64,000 nucleotides of DNA from assembly GCF_052065835.1 (NCBI RefSeq), contig NZ_JBQHTG010000003.1, forward strand, positions 1-64,000, in the 5' to 3' direction. The DNA is from Laedolimicola sp934402125. GTDB taxonomy: Bacteria > Bacillota > Clostridia > Lachnospirales > Lachnospiraceae. The translations under genes were made by a program, and so were the position numbers. How positions within the stretch are numbered: position 1 is the first letter of the stretch; each line of letters begins with the position of its first letter. The notes beneath the pieces were generated by a model, which did not search any database, was not told where the DNA came from, and saw only the letters and a program-made list of their open reading frames with translations. This document shows, one piece after another, positions 1 to 7,877 of this stretch.

Positions 1-97
<97 letters not shown>

Positions 98-125
98 CCC
101 CCTTTCTCCTTCCCGGGCGTCCGTC

Positions 126-392
126 CTAATAATCCTCCTCGATCACCTGTACCTCCAGATAATCAAACGCAATCGAATCAATAAAGCTATCCTGATAAAA
201 CCGCACTTTCGCTGTCCGCTTAAAATCCTCAATACAGGACTCCAGCCAGATAGGCTTACTCAGATCAAACTGATGACAGATCTCGTCCAGCGCGTTGAAA
301 ATCTTGTGTGTCCGTGTTTCATCCGAAAAATCCTCAACCACCATATCCTTTAACATATGATTACTCTTAAATTCCCTGGCCCAGATTCGCAT
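126..392 (-). CDS. Small conserved-looking hypothetical protein (88 aa)
   Basis: I do not recognise the family. The product is a small, acidic, soluble-looking protein with no signal peptide, membrane segment or cysteine motif, and a C-terminal half rich in aromatic and acidic residues (ends ..VIEEDY). The ATG at 392 is chosen because GGGAGG lies 5 nt upstream of it. A TTG six codons further upstream is in frame but would put that ribosome site inside the gene. It is transcribed divergently from rpsF across an AT-rich 250-bp gap that probably carries promoters for both. Downstream sequence runs straight into the suspect poly-C tract, so its real 3' context is unknown. Confidence 0.6.
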   Translation of the reverse strand: MRIWAREFKSNHMLKDMVVEDFSDETRTHKIFNALDEICHQFDLSKPIWLESCIEDFKRTAKVRFYQDSFIDSIAFDYLEVQVIEEDY

Positions 393-535
393 AAAAACCT
401 CCCGTTTCAAAAATTATTTCTATAATAAAGAAAATAGATAACAAAGCGATAACGCAACACTTAGAGTATAAAGGCGGCCACCCTGTTTGTAAAGAAAGAA
501 TGCCTGGAAAAACCTTGAAAAACTGCGAAAAACCC

Positions 536-564
536 TTGCTTTTGCGAAAAAATTATGTTATAGT
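536..564 (+). promoter_or_regulatory. Sigma-A promoter of rpsF-ssb-rpsR
   Basis: TTGCTT at 536-541 and TATAGT at 559-564 are separated by exactly 17 bp, about 75 nt before the rpsF start codon. Ribosomal protein S6 operons are often autoregulated through the leader, but no specific S6-binding structure could be assigned by eye. Confidence 0.6.
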
Positions 565-640
565 ATCACCTTGTGATATATTATTAAAATTCCTTGTTTC
601 CCCCATAGTGAGGAAGCCAGAGACCAAAAGGAGGAAAAGC

Positions 641-928
641 ATGAACAAGTATGAATTAGCATTAGTTGTGAATGCAAAGGCAGAGGATGACGTCAGAACC
701 GCTACCGTAGAGAAAGCGAAAGAGTATATCGCTCGTTACGGCGGTGTAGTGACAGAGGTGGAAGATTGGGGCAAGAAGCGTCTTGCTTACGATATCCAGC
801 ACATGAGAGAAGCGTACTACTACTTCATCCAGTTTGACGCTGACGCAACCTGCCCGGCAGAGGTGGAGAAGCACGTTCGTATCATGGAGAATGTCATCCG
901 CTATCTGTGTGTTCGCAAAGACGCATAG
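641..928 (+). CDS. rpsF: 30S ribosomal protein S6
   Basis: S6 binds 16S rRNA together with S18 in the platform of the small subunit. The 95-residue product begins MNKYELALVV and shows the usual S6 alternation: an N-terminal strand, a helix, then the W-G-K-K-R-L-A-Y-D-I strand near residues 40-50 and the tyrosine-rich segment near residue 60. Length is normal for the family. The ATG at 641 follows GGAGGAAAAG closely; the open frame extends 47 codons upstream, but that part crosses the promoter and is not coding. It is first in the S6-SSB-S18 operon, the standard bacterial order. Confidence 0.97.
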   Translation: MNKYELALVVNAKAEDDVRTATVEKAKEYIARYGGVVTEVEDWGKKRLAYDIQHMREAYYYFIQFDADATCPAEVEKHVRIMENVIRYLCVRKDA

Positions 929-967
929 AGACAAGGTTTTTAACCGAACAAGTGGAGGATTGTTGGT

Positions 968-1429
968 ATGAATAAAGTAATTTTAATGGGACGTTTAACC
1001 CGTGACCCGGACGTTCGTTATTCTCAGGGAGAGAACGCGAGCGCATTCGCAAGATATACACTGGCAGTGGACAGAAGATTCAGACGGGACGGAGAAGCAA
1101 CTGCTGATTTTATCGGCTGCGTGGCATTCGGACGTCAGGCTGAGTTTGCTGAGAAGTATCTGCGTCAGGGAACGAAGATTGTGATTACCGGACGTATCCA
1201 GACCGGCAGCTACACGAATCGTGACGGACAGAAGGTTTACACCACAGACGTGGTTGTAGAGGAACAGGAGTTTGCGGAGAGTAAGGCGGCAGCAGGCGAG
1301 CATGCAGGCGTCTTCCAGCCCCAGAACAATTCCAATCCTTTCCAGTCTGCACCGGCTCCTTCCGCAGCAGCGGGAGATGGATTCATGAATATCCCGGACG
1401 GAATTGACGAAGAATTACCGTTTAACTAA
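968..1429 (+). CDS. ssb: Single-stranded DNA-binding protein
   Basis: SSB coats single-stranded DNA during replication, repair and recombination and recruits partner proteins through its C-terminal tip. Residues 1-105 form the OB-fold domain (starts MNKVILMGRLTRDPDVRYS, with the typical F-I-G-C-V-A-F-G-R-Q-A-E core). A Gln/Asn/Pro/Ala-rich linker follows, and the protein ends in the acidic amphipathic tip E-E-L-P-F-N that corresponds to the conserved DDDLPF peptide. Its 153 residues are typical. It sits 39 bp after rpsF and 43 bp before rpsR, so all three are probably cotranscribed. Confidence 0.97.
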   Translation: MNKVILMGRLTRDPDVRYSQGENASAFARYTLAVDRRFRRDGEATADFIGCVAFGRQAEFAEKYLRQGTKIVITGRIQTGSYTNRDGQKVYTTDVVVEEQEFAESKAAAGEHAGVFQPQNNSNPFQSAPAPSAAAGDGFMNIPDGIDEELPFN

Positions 1430-1472
1430 CAATCGTGGAAGAGAATTGAAAGATTAACAGGAGGTAAAAGCC

Positions 1473-1739
1473 ATGGCTTACACAAAATCCGATAAAGGCG
1501 ACGCGCCCATGAGACGTAGAGGCATGGGACGCAGAAGAAAGAAAGTCTGCGTATTCTGCGGCAAAGAGAATAACGAAATCAACTACAAGGATGTAGCAAA
1601 ATTAAAGAGATACGTATCTGAGAGAGGAAAAATCCTTCCCAGAAGAATCACAGGAAACTGTGCAAAGCACCAGAGAGCTCTGACTGTAGCTATCAAGAGA
1701 GCACGTCACATTTCCCTGATGCCGTACGTAATGGACTAA
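1473..1739 (+). CDS. rpsR: 30S ribosomal protein S18
   Basis: S18 is the partner of S6 in the small-subunit platform. The 88-residue product has a basic N-terminal arm with the R-R-R-G-M-G-R-R-R-K-K motif, the V-C-V-F-C-G pair of cysteines near residues 26-29 and a later N-C-A-K-H segment. Together these can bind zinc, so this is the cysteine-containing (C+) form of S18. The body L-K-R-Y-V-S-E-R-G-K-I-L-P-R-R and the C-terminal H-I-S-L-M-P-Y are characteristic. AGGAGG lies 8 nt before the ATG. A strong terminator follows 20 bp after the stop codon. Confidence 0.97.
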   Translation: MAYTKSDKGDAPMRRRGMGRRRKKVCVFCGKENNEINYKDVAKLKRYVSERGKILPRRITGNCAKHQRALTVAIKRARHISLMPYVMD

Positions 1740-1758
1740 TTCATTTACGGGAATCAGA

Positions 1759-1790
1759 CCCCGCAGTCGTAATGGCTGCGGGGTTTTGTT
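1759..1790 (+). terminator. Intrinsic terminator after rpsR
   Basis: CCCCGCAG (1759-1766) pairs with CTGCGGGG (1776-1783), followed by TTTTGTT. It ends the S6-SSB-S18 operon. The next start codon is only 17 bp beyond the T tract and no separate promoter fits there, so the helicase gene probably depends on read-through. Confidence 0.85.
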
Positions 1791-1806
1791 GTGAGAGAGG
1801 AAAATC

Positions 1807-3741
1807 ATGATTCAAAAGAAAAAGCTGAATCAGTTTTATATGGAGCAATATGAGCGGGCGGGGCGGAAAAAGCCGAAGAAACCGGTAAAGGAAGCAGGAA
1901 TGCAGGCCAGAATCGCAAAGGTTCAGAAAACGCTGAAGAGCGCCCGGCCGGGTCAGATTAATATCCGGACGCTGGAGGAGCTGCACAGGCAGCTGAAGAA
2001 TACGGCTTCTTATGCTTATCGCAGAAATAAAGAAGAACTCATTGAGAAGCTGAATGAGGATATGCTGCCAAGACTTGTGGAGCTTGATTTGGGAATGCTG
2101 CTGGCGGAGCAAAAGGATGGGCTGAACGGTGAGTTCCTGGCCTGGGCGCGTCGGACCATGCCCTGTGCCATTTGTCAGGAACCTATGTTTACCCTGTATC
2201 CCAGATTCCGCCGGTATAAGGTGAAAAATAAAATTCTGGAACTGGTGCCGGCCCGGCCGGAGATGGAGTTTGCGGAGGTGCGGGAGCTGCCCCGGCATTT
2301 CGTGCTGCATATCGGTCCGACCAACAGCGGAAAGACCTTTCAGGCACTGGAGCGGCTGAAAAAAGCGAAAAACGGAAGCTATCTGGGGCCTCTGCGTCTG
2401 CTTGCCCTGGAGGTTTATGAGCAGATGCACGCCGCGGGCATTCCCTGTACCATGCGGACGGGGCAGGAATGCATTGAGGAAGAACACAGTCTGGTGACAG
2501 CTTCTACCATAGAAATGGCAGATTTCGATGAAAATTACGACATTGCGGTGATTGATGAGGCCCAGCTGGTGGCGGATACGGATCGGGGCCATTCCTGGAC
2601 GAAAGCGATTCTGGGACTGCGGGCGGTGGAAATTCATATCTGCATGAGCCCTGCAGCGGAACAGGTTGTCTGCCATCTGATTGAGCTCTGCAGGGATACC
2701 TATGAGGTGAAACGTTATGAGCGAAAGGCGGAGCTGATTTGCGAAGAGAAGCCTTTCCTTTTTCCGGAGGATGTGCAGGAGGGGGACGCTTTGATTGCGT
2801 TTTCCAAAAAATCAGTGCTGGATATAGCCGGGCGGCTGGAGGAAGCGGGAATTGCCTCCAGCGTCATCTACGGCAGCCTGCCCCCGGAGATTCGCCGCCG
2901 TCAGACCCGGATGTTCAATAAGGGAAAAACAAAGGTGGCTGTAGCCACGGATGCTATCGGTATGGGACTGAATCTGCCGGTGCGCCGGATTGTCTTTATG
3001 CAGACGGATAAGTTTGACGGCGTGAGCCGTCGACCGTTGCGGATTCCTGAGGTCAAACAGATAGCGGGCCGGGCAGGTCGGTTTGGAATTTATGATAAGG
3101 GTTATGTGAATGCTCTGGGCGAGCGGGAACTGGAATTTATCCGGGAGCTTTATCAGGCGGCAGAGGAACCGCTGACCCAGGTGAACTTAGGCTTCCCGCA
3201 GGTGCTGCTGGATATCGACGCGCCTTTGGACGAGCTGATGAAAATCTGGTATTCCGTTACGCCCTCCGAGCCTTTTGTGAAGGAAAATATTGACGAAGCC
3301 CTGTATCTCTATGAGCTGGCGAAGAAATACCGGAATCAGATTGACGGGTTTGAGAATAAGCGCCTTGTATACAAGATGATTACCTGTCCGATTGATATTA
3401 AGGATCGGAGGGTGGTTCAGCTGTGGCTGGACTACTGCAGAAGCTATACAGCGGACGTATCATTGGAAAGACCTGCTTTTTACCGGGATCGCAAGGGTGG
3501 GATTGCCCAGTATGAGACCTATTATAAGCAGCTGGATTTGTATTATCAGTTTTCTCACCGGATGCAGAAGGAGCTGGACGAGGAATGGCTGGCGTCAGAA
3601 CGGGAAAAGACCGAGATGCGAATTATGAATTATCTGACCCGCGGAAAACAGAATTATATTGCCAGATGCAGATATTGCGGAAAACTTCTGCCGCTGGGCT
3701 CGCCCTTCCAGGTGTGCGAGGAATGTTATGGGAAGCGTTGA
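1807..3741 (+). CDS. SUV3-like superfamily 2 RNA helicase with zinc-ribbon end
   Basis: This 644-residue protein resembles the SUV3/SUPV3L1 helicases known from mitochondrial RNA degradosomes, which also occur in some bacteria. Residues 170-177 are the Walker A motif G-P-T-N-S-G-K-T in exactly the SUV3 form; D-E-A-Q (250-253) is motif II; and K-Q-I-A-G-R-A-G-R-F-G near 420 is motif VI in the SUV3 form. The N-terminal 150 residues are Lys/Arg-rich with a C-x2-C pair near 120. The last 20 residues contain C-x2-C and C-x2-C, a putative zinc ribbon. It is therefore likely to be an ATP-dependent RNA (or DNA-RNA hybrid) unwinding enzyme; the substrate is unknown. It follows the rpsR terminator without its own obvious promoter. 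Confidence 0.75.
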   Translation: MIQKKKLNQFYMEQYERAGRKKPKKPVKEAGMQARIAKVQKTLKSARPGQINIRTLEELHRQLKNTASYAYRRNKEELIEKLNEDMLPRLVELDLGMLLAEQKDGLNGEFLAWARRTMPCAICQEPMFTLYPRFRRYKVKNKILELVPARPEMEFAEVRELPRHFVLHIGPTNSGKTFQALERLKKAKNGSYLGPLRLLALEVYEQMHAAGIPCTMRTGQECIEEEHSLVTASTIEMADFDENYDIAVIDEAQLVADTDRGHSWTKAILGLRAVEIHICMSPAAEQVVCHLIELCRDTYEVKRYERKAELICEEKPFLFPEDVQEGDALIAFSKKSVLDIAGRLEEAGIASSVIYGSLPPEIRRRQTRMFNKGKTKVAVATDAIGMGLNLPVRRIVFMQTDKFDGVSRRPLRIPEVKQIAGRAGRFGIYDKGYVNALGERELEFIRELYQAAEEPLTQVNLGFPQVLLDIDAPLDELMKIWYSVTPSEPFVKENIDEALYLYELAKKYRNQIDGFENKRLVYKMITCPIDIKDRRVVQLWLDYCRSYTADVSLERPAFYRDRKGGIAQYETYYKQLDLYYQFSHRMQKELDEEWLASEREKTEMRIMNYLTRGKQNYIARCRYCGKLLPLGSPFQVCEECYGKR

Positions 3742-3758
3742 AAAACGCTTCCTTTTTT
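3731..3758 (+). terminator. Intrinsic terminator overlapping helicase stop codon
   Basis: GGAAGCGTT (3731-3739) pairs with AACGCTTCC (3744-3752), followed by six T. The stop codon TGA (3739-3741) lies in the hairpin itself, so the last codons of the helicase form the 5' arm of the terminator. Confidence 0.85.
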
Positions 3759-4107
3759 GATTGTATTTCTGAAAATACAAGAAAACACATATTTGATACA
3801 GGTTGTAACATATACTAAGTTGTATTGCAATGAATGCTAAAAATGCAACGATATAGGAATGAAACTGGTAAAAGAGCATAAAGTGACGGCGAAAACCGGG
3901 AAAATAGGACTAAAAAACTGTGCAAATTAAACATATAGAAAAATGGAATATAAAAATAACTGGCAAAAAGAACGAAAAACAATACAACTTAGAAAATTTA
4001 TTTTTCTGTATTCTATTGCAAATTTTTGACAGCCTGCATATAATAAAGTCATCAACAAGGTTACGGACATAACCCAAAAGGAAAAAACAAAACAGGGAGG
4101 AAAAAAC
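3759..4107 (+). other. AT-rich regulatory gap before arabinose cassette
   Basis: About 350 bp without a convincing gene. It holds the promoter described separately and a perfect 13-bp inverted repeat, CTAAGTTGTATTG (3815-3827) and its reverse complement (3980-3992), 152 bp apart. The copies contain a TTGTA core, which also occurs in AraR-type half sites, so they are candidate operators for the AraR encoded downstream. That is inference only. Confidence 0.4.
4016..4044 (+). promoter_or_regulatory. Sigma-A promoter of arabinose uptake cassette
   Basis: TTGCAA at 4016-4021 and a perfect TATAAT at 4039-4044 are separated by 17 bp, 64 nt before the binding-protein start. A better-looking TTGACA at 4026 lies only 7 bp from the -10 and cannot be the -35. 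The distal arm of the 13-bp inverted repeat ends about 24 bp upstream of the -35, which suits a repressor site. Confidence 0.65.
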
Positions 4108-5301
4108 ATGAACAAGCTTTTCAAAAAAGTGACTGCCACAGCACTGGCAGCAACCATGGTTCTGGGAATGACAGCCTGCGGCGGTTCCAAGGACACTACA
4201 ACAGCAGACAGCTCCAGCTCAGAAGCAGCTGAGACTCCGGCAGCAGCAACAGACAACAAGGATATCAAGATCGGCGTTTCCATCTGGTCCTCTACCGACG
4301 TACTCGGTTCCCAGTGTAAGCTGATTCTGGACGAGGCAGCAAAGGCACTGGGCGTTCAGGTACAGTATGTTGACCAGGGACATGTATCCGAGAAGGTTAC
4401 AGCTTCTGTAGAGCAGCTGGTAGCAGCAGGCTGCCAGGGTATCATCATCTGCAACTCCTCTGATACAGAGATGACCTCCGCAATCAAGACCTGTAACGAT
4501 AACAAAGTATATCTGGCACAGTTCTTCCGTGTAATCAGCAAGGACAACAGCGCAGACATCTACCAGATGGCTACCGATTCCGCTTACTACATCGGCGCAG
4601 TTCATGAGGACGAGCCGGCCAACGGTGAAGAGCTGGTAAATATCCTTCTTGAGAAGGGCGACAGAAACATCGGTCTGATTGGCTGGGAGCAGGGAGACGC
4701 AACCTGGCTTGGAAGATGGGAAGGCTATAAAGCAGGCGTTGAGAAATGGAACGAGGCTAACCCGGATGACAAGGCTACCCTGTCTGAGCCGCAGTACGCA
4801 GGAACAACCTCTGAGGGCGGTTCCAAAGCAGCAGAGGCTCTGATGGCAGCAGATCCGAACCTGGATGCACTGATTCCGGCAGGCGGCGGCGGAGACCCGC
4901 TTCAGGGTGCAATCGCAGCTGTAGAGCGTGCAGGCAAGACTCAGGACATCGACATCGTATCCACAGACTTCCTTCCGGACCTGGGAGAGAGACTTGAGAA
5001 CGGTTCCATGGCTGGTGAGTCCGGCGGACACTACTGCGACCCGCTTATCGCGTTCATGATGGTTTACAATGCAATCAAGGGTAACTACACAGATTTCTCA
5101 GGCAAGTTTGAGGACGTTCCGTTCCCGTACCTGTATGTATCATCTGCAGATGACTACAAGGCATACGAGCAGTACTTTGTAGACCAGCTTCCGTACACAG
5201 ACGAAGAGCTTGTAGCTATGTCTGAGCTGGATCTGGCAGGACTGAAGGAAGCAGCTGCTAAGGTATCTATCGAGGATGCAGCAGCACGTGCAGGCAAATA
5301 A
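4108..5301 (+). CDS. Sugar ABC transporter substrate-binding lipoprotein, probably arabinose
   Basis: A 397-residue extracytoplasmic solute receptor of the periplasmic-binding-protein type I fold (CUT2/ribose-type family). Residues 1-24 are a lipoprotein signal ending in M-T-A-C, with Cys24 as the lipidation site, followed by a Ser/Glu/Ala-rich linker. The mature part has the usual G-V-S-I-W-S start, the V-A-A-G-C-Q-G-I-I-I-C-N-S-S first-domain signature and the L-I-P-A-G-G-G-G-D hinge region. It is first in a run with two permeases, one double ATPase, an AraR-like regulator and L-arabinose isomerase, so arabinose or an arabinose-containing sugar is the likely ligand. A hairpin downstream probably favours its mRNA over that of the permeases. 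Confidence 0.85.
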   Translation: MNKLFKKVTATALAATMVLGMTACGGSKDTTTADSSSSEAAETPAAATDNKDIKIGVSIWSSTDVLGSQCKLILDEAAKALGVQVQYVDQGHVSEKVTASVEQLVAAGCQGIIICNSSDTEMTSAIKTCNDNKVYLAQFFRVISKDNSADIYQMATDSAYYIGAVHEDEPANGEELVNILLEKGDRNIGLIGWEQGDATWLGRWEGYKAGVEKWNEANPDDKATLSEPQYAGTTSEGGSKAAEALMAADPNLDALIPAGGGGDPLQGAIAAVERAGKTQDIDIVSTDFLPDLGERLENGSMAGESGGHYCDPLIAFMMVYNAIKGNYTDFSGKFEDVPFPYLYVSSADDYKAYEQYFVDQLPYTDEELVAMSELDLAGLKEAAAKVSIEDAAARAGK

Positions 5302-5322
5302 ATTCTAAGGGCTTAGAGTTTG

Positions 5323-5357
5323 TAGGAGCCGGTGTCGCGCGGCGATACCGGCTCCTA
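5323..5357 (+). terminator. Intergenic stabilising or attenuating hairpin
   Basis: TAGGAGCCGGTGTCGC pairs with GCGATACCGGCTCCTA through 16 consecutive pairs, including one G-U, around a three-base loop. The sequence after it is TTATC then A-rich, not a T tract. It is therefore better explained as a partial terminator or 3' stabiliser that raises binding-protein expression over the transporter genes than as the end of the operon. Confidence 0.6.
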
Positions 5358-5401
5358 TTATCAAAAAAATCCTTGCAGAAAAGGAAAAAGAGGTAAAGAG
5401 T

Positions 5402-6349
5402 ATGGGTTCTAAAAAGTTGTCGGGAAGTACAAGAGGTTATCTGATTCTGTTAGGTCTGGTTGTACTTTCCTGGGGTATTTTTAAAGTACTGTCACCGCAT
5501 AACTTCGGCTCCGCAGCAAATATGCTGAATTACTTTCAGGCCAGCCTGATTGCTACCGTAGGCGCGGTGGGATTCTATTTCGTAATGGTAATGGGTATGT
5601 TCGACTTCTCCATCGGAGCGAACATCATGCTTTCCGCTATTGTGGGATGCGTATTCGCAACAAGATTCAATCTGGGCTATGTGGGACTGATTGCGGGCTG
5701 TATCATCTGCGGCGCCATCGTGGGCGTTCTGAATGGTATCTTCTATGTAAAGCTCCGTATCCCGTCTATGATTGTTACCACCGGTCTGGCTCTGATTTAT
5801 GAGTCCATCGCCAACTATATCGCAGGCGGCGTAGAGCAGACACTTCCGGCCAACCTTCGTATGTTCGGACAGATGCCGGGCGACATTATCCTGGCTGTCC
5901 TGGCCTGTGTGGTAGCTTACATTTTCCTGAATTATACAAAAATCGGAACTTATACATACGCCATCGGAAGCAACGAGTTTGTTGCCAAGAACATGGGTAT
6001 CGATGTAAATAAATACAAAGTTCTGGCATTTATCCTGAGCGGCGCTTTTCTGGGCGTTATGGCAATCCTGACCATCAGCTATGGTTCTTCCATGGTAGCT
6101 GTAACCGGTATGGCGTCCATGAGCCGTAACTTTGTACCGACCATGGGCTGCTTCTTTGGTCTGGCATTTAAGAAATATGGTATGCCGCTGCAGGCCATTG
6201 TCATTGGTGAGTTTGTCATCAACATTATTTTCTTCGGTTTTATCGCTCTGGGAGCTCCGACCGCTATCCAGGACGTTATCACCGGTCTGGCACTGCTGAT
6301 TATCATTACCCTGACCACCAAGGTGACCAAGGGCGAAATCGTGAAGTAA
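5402..6349 (+). CDS. Sugar ABC transporter permease 1 (CUT2 family)
   Basis: A 315-residue integral membrane protein with about 8-10 hydrophobic segments of the BPD_transp_2/RbsC-AraH family. The family signature around F-D-F-S-I-G-A-N-I-M-L is visible near residues 67-78, and the glycine-rich coupling region L-N-G-I-F-Y-V-K follows near 120. It would form one half of the membrane channel. The second half is encoded by a distinct gene beyond the ATPase, so the transporter is a heterodimer rather than the homodimer typical of RbsC. The gene starts 9 bp after AAAAAGAGG and precedes the ATPase by 18 bp. Confidence 0.85.
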   Translation: MGSKKLSGSTRGYLILLGLVVLSWGIFKVLSPHNFGSAANMLNYFQASLIATVGAVGFYFVMVMGMFDFSIGANIMLSAIVGCVFATRFNLGYVGLIAGCIICGAIVGVLNGIFYVKLRIPSMIVTTGLALIYESIANYIAGGVEQTLPANLRMFGQMPGDIILAVLACVVAYIFLNYTKIGTYTYAIGSNEFVAKNMGIDVNKYKVLAFILSGAFLGVMAILTISYGSSMVAVTGMASMSRNFVPTMGCFFGLAFKKYGMPLQAIVIGEFVINIIFFGFIALGAPTAIQDVITGLALLIIITLTTKVTKGEIVK

Positions 6350-6367
6350 TCGAAGGAGGAAAATGCA

Positions 6368-7867
6368 ATGAGTGAAGTAAGATTACAGGTTAAAAATCTT
6401 TGCAAGTCCTTCGGTATTACGAAGGCGGTACAGAATGTATCTTTCAATGTAAATAAGGGCGAGGTTCACGCGCTGATTGGCGAGAACGGATCCGGTAAAT
6501 CCACACTGACCAATATGCTGACCGGTATCTACAGCATCGACAGCGGTACCTTCGTACTGGATGGAAAAGAAATTCATCCGAAGAATCAGGTAGAGGCCAA
6601 TGAAGAAGGCGTATCTATCATCGTACAGGAGCTGGGAACTCTGTCTGGCCTGACCGTAGCGGAAAATATTTTCCTGGGCCATGAGGATCAGTTTGTACAC
6701 TTCGGTATCAAAAATACAAATGCCATGAATAAGAAAGCCACAGAGCTTCTTCATCAGTATGGCTTCGATCGGATCAAGGCATCCGATATCATTGACGAGT
6801 ATAATTTCGAGGACAGAAAGCTGGTTGAGATTGTAAAGGCAACCTATTTTGACCCGAAGATCGTTGTCATCGACGAGACTACCACAGCTCTTTCCCAGGA
6901 GGGACGTGAGGAGCTGTACAAGCACATGAACCGGATTCGCGAGAGCGGTAATACGGTAATCTTTATCTCCCATGACCTGCCGGAGATTCTGGATAAATCC
7001 GATACCATCACCATTTTGCGTGACGGCGTCTATATCGATACGGTAAAGAGCGCAGATGTAAATGAGGACGACTTAAAGCGTCTGATGGTAGGCCGTGAGG
7101 TAACCGGCGATTACTATCGCGCGGATTATGGCGAGAAGGTATCTGACGAGGTGGTACTCTCTGTAGAGAATGTAACCGTTCCGGGCCTGATTGAAAATAT
7201 CAGCTTCGATCTTCACAAGGGCGAGATCCTGGGCTTCGGCGGACTGTCTGAGTCCGGTATGCATGAGATTGGAAAGGCTATTTTCGGCGCTTCCTATGAT
7301 AGAACCGGTAAGGTAGTGCTGGCAGACGGAACCGAGATCAACGACATCCCGTCCGCGATTAAGCACAGCATCGCATACACATCCAAGGACCGTGACAATG
7401 AGTCCGTAGTCCTGAATCAGAGCATCGGCGATAATATCTGCCTGCCGTCTCTGGACGAGCTGGCCGGAAAGACCCATATGCTCAGCGATAAGAAGCTGAA
7501 GGAATTCTCCAATAAGTTTGCAAAGCAGATGTCTGTCAAGATGGTCAATGTGGATCAGTTTGTATCCGACCTGTCCGGCGGCAACAAGCAGAAGGTAGTA
7601 CTGGCAAGATGGATTGGAAAGGATTCCGACATCGTTGTGCTGGACAGCCCCACACGAGGAATCGATATTAAAGTAAAACAGGATATCTATCAGCTGATGA
7701 ATCAGATGAGAAAGAACGGAAAGTCTATCATCATGATTTCCGAGGAGCTGATGGAGTTAATTGGTATGTGCGACCGTATCATAATCATGAAGGACGGTAA
7801 GCTCAGCGGCGAGCTGGAGAGAAGTCCGGAGCTGGATGAGAACAGTCTGATTACGATGATGGTATAA
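6368..7867 (+). CDS. Sugar ABC transporter double ATPase
   Basis: A 499-residue protein with two fused nucleotide-binding domains, as in RbsA/AraG/MglA. The first has an intact Walker A, G-E-N-G-S-G-K-S-T (about residues 38-46), and Walker B with I-D-E-T-T-T. Its signature region is N-F-E-D-R-K-L-V-E-I in place of L-S-G-G-Q, which is common in this family's first domain. The second domain has a degenerate Walker A (G-G-L-S-E-S-G-M) but a perfect L-S-G-G-N-K-Q-K signature. One composite ATP site is thus expected to be fully active. The gene lies between the two permease genes with short spacers, consistent with one transport complex. Confidence 0.9.
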   Translation: MSEVRLQVKNLCKSFGITKAVQNVSFNVNKGEVHALIGENGSGKSTLTNMLTGIYSIDSGTFVLDGKEIHPKNQVEANEEGVSIIVQELGTLSGLTVAENIFLGHEDQFVHFGIKNTNAMNKKATELLHQYGFDRIKASDIIDEYNFEDRKLVEIVKATYFDPKIVVIDETTTALSQEGREELYKHMNRIRESGNTVIFISHDLPEILDKSDTITILRDGVYIDTVKSADVNEDDLKRLMVGREVTGDYYRADYGEKVSDEVVLSVENVTVPGLIENISFDLHKGEILGFGGLSESGMHEIGKAIFGASYDRTGKVVLADGTEINDIPSAIKHSIAYTSKDRDNESVVLNQSIGDNICLPSLDELAGKTHMLSDKKLKEFSNKFAKQMSVKMVNVDQFVSDLSGGNKQKVVLARWIGKDSDIVVLDSPTRGIDIKVKQDIYQLMNQMRKNGKSIIMISEELMELIGMCDRIIIMKDGKLSGELERSPELDENSLITMMV

Positions 7868-7877
7868 GGAGGCAGTT

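Noticed and set aside
500..640. N-terminal extension of S6
   Set aside because: It runs through the promoter region, and S6 proteins start at the MNKYE position.
4026..4044. TTGACA at 4026 as the -35 of the arabinose promoter
   Set aside because: Only 7 bp separate it from TATAAT; TTGCAA at 4016 gives the proper 17 bp.
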